DNA of 64,000 bases from assembly GCF_028201475.1 (NCBI RefSeq), contig NZ_CP116384.1, positions 806,001 through 870,000 on the forward strand. The letters run 5' to 3'. Source of the DNA: Vibrio sp. SCSIO 43137. Its GTDB lineage: Bacteria; Pseudomonadota; Gammaproteobacteria; Enterobacterales; Vibrionaceae. Below, piece by piece: positions 63,567 through 64,000 of this stretch (its first letter is position 1; every line of letters starts with the position of its first letter). The position numbers were made by a program, and so were the translations under genes. The notes under the pieces are model-generated. The model saw nothing but the letters and a program-made list of their open reading frames with translations. It was not told the DNA's origin and searched no databases.

Positions 63567-64000
63567 CTATTGGTTTACCAGCTTTCTCAGATACGGGAAC
63601 AGATCACTGGCCAGCATTCCATTCTGGCCCTGTTCCGCAGCACACATATCAGCGGCAGTGGAGTGCATCCAGACACCGCCGCAGGCTGCATCAGTAAGCG
63701 ATAGCCCTTGACCAAGCAGACCGGCAATAACACCGGTAAGCACATCACCCATTCCGCCAGTGGCCATACCGGGGTTTCCGGCTGTGCAAAGGTAATGGTG
63801 TTTGCCATCAAACACCAGAGTTCCGGCACCTTTCAGCACCGCGACCCCACCGTATTTTCTCTGCAGTCGCTTAACGGCTGAAAACCTGTCCTGCTCTACT
63901 TCATCGATGGAGCAATTAAGTAACCTTGCTGCTTCTCCCGGATGAGGGGTAATGATCCTGCGGCTATTAAAATCGGGCGATTTTGCTAACAGGTTCAGGC
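63567..64000 (-). CDS. nnrD: NAD(P)HX repair enzyme, dehydratase domain (5' end outside window)
   Basis: The frame is open to the right edge; 144 codons are visible. RRIITPHPGEAARLLNCS and, further on, VLKGAGTLVFDGKHHYL and CTAGNPGMATGGMGDVLTGV are the ADP-dependent NAD(P)HX dehydratase signatures (ribokinase-like fold, YjeF C-terminal part). It turns hydrated NAD(P)H back to the active form. Whether an epimerase domain precedes it, as in E. coli Nnr, is beyond the window. Confidence 0.92.
   Translation of the reverse strand, partial: LNLLAKSPDFNSRRIITPHPGEAARLLNCSIDEVEQDRFSAVKRLQRKYGGVAVLKGAGTLVFDGKHHYLCTAGNPGMATGGMGDVLTGVIAGLLGQGLSLTDAACGGVWMHSTAADMCAAEQGQNGMLASDLFPYLRKLVNQ

Noticed and set aside
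1..64000. CRISPR arrays, tRNA or rRNA genes, IS elements, prophage
   Set aside because: No spaced repeat array, cloverleaf sequence, rRNA block, transposase or phage structural gene seen on reading both strands.

Overview
The window is chromosomal DNA from a gammaproteobacterium, most probably a Vibrio or close relative. The support is gene content and order: an Aer2-type chemosensory cluster with the same order as Vibrio cholerae chemotaxis cluster III, DUF2986 and DUF2164 small proteins, msrPQ, FadD, SdaA and GuaC of Vibrio/enteric type, and a complete citrate-fermentation locus. No rRNA, tRNA, CRISPR array, transposase or prophage gene was seen. The genes at both ends (ybjD-like at the left, NAD(P)HX dehydratase at the right) are cut by the window edge.

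Layout. 1-9 kb: OLD-family nuclease, DUF1097 membrane protein, a LysR regulator divergent from a formate/nitrite channel fused to CBS domains (with a short upstream ORF), yceJ-yceI, and the periplasmic methionine sulfoxide repair pair msrPQ. 9-25 kb: an EAL phosphodiesterase, small conserved proteins, sdaA, fadD, a Usp, an nrtS-chemoreceptor pair, an orphan double ABC ATPase, a Fur-box-preceded sodA-orf-fumC operon, a fasciclin lipoprotein, and a LysR gene broken by one stop codon next to an aldo/keto reductase. 25-37 kb: one long minus-strand chemosensory operon, STAS-cheY-cheA-cheW-cheW-aer2-cheR-cheD-cheB-MCP-STAS-(REC-PP2C-ATPase), headed by a possible RpoS-type promoter and flanked by a LuxR-type regulator. 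39-58 kb: citrate use. tctCBA imports citrate; citC, citX and citG mature the lyase; citDEF splits citrate to acetate and oxaloacetate; oadGAB decarboxylates oxaloacetate and pumps Na+; citAB senses citrate. This region carries a second CitA paralogue and a second CitX paralogue. 58-64 kb: a diguanylate cyclase with two solute-binding domains, an AT-rich gap with a RelE/XRE toxin-antitoxin pair, guaC with a 5' hairpin, a DUF2301 membrane protein, and the 3' part of nnrD.

Points most worth attention: (1) the second CitA has Asp where the phospho-accepting His should be, while its ATP-binding site looks intact; (2) the Aer2-like receptor has three PAS domains, each with the same FHxNPxHQ motif and a Trp exactly 50 residues later; (3) the chemosensory operon carries a partner-switch module at its far end, two STAS proteins of which only one has the phosphorylatable Ser, and a shared C-terminal VELF peptide on CheD and the membrane MCP; (4) a short ORF with its own ribosome-binding site overlaps that of the FocA-CBS gene; (5) guaC has a 13-bp hairpin placed at its predicted transcription start.
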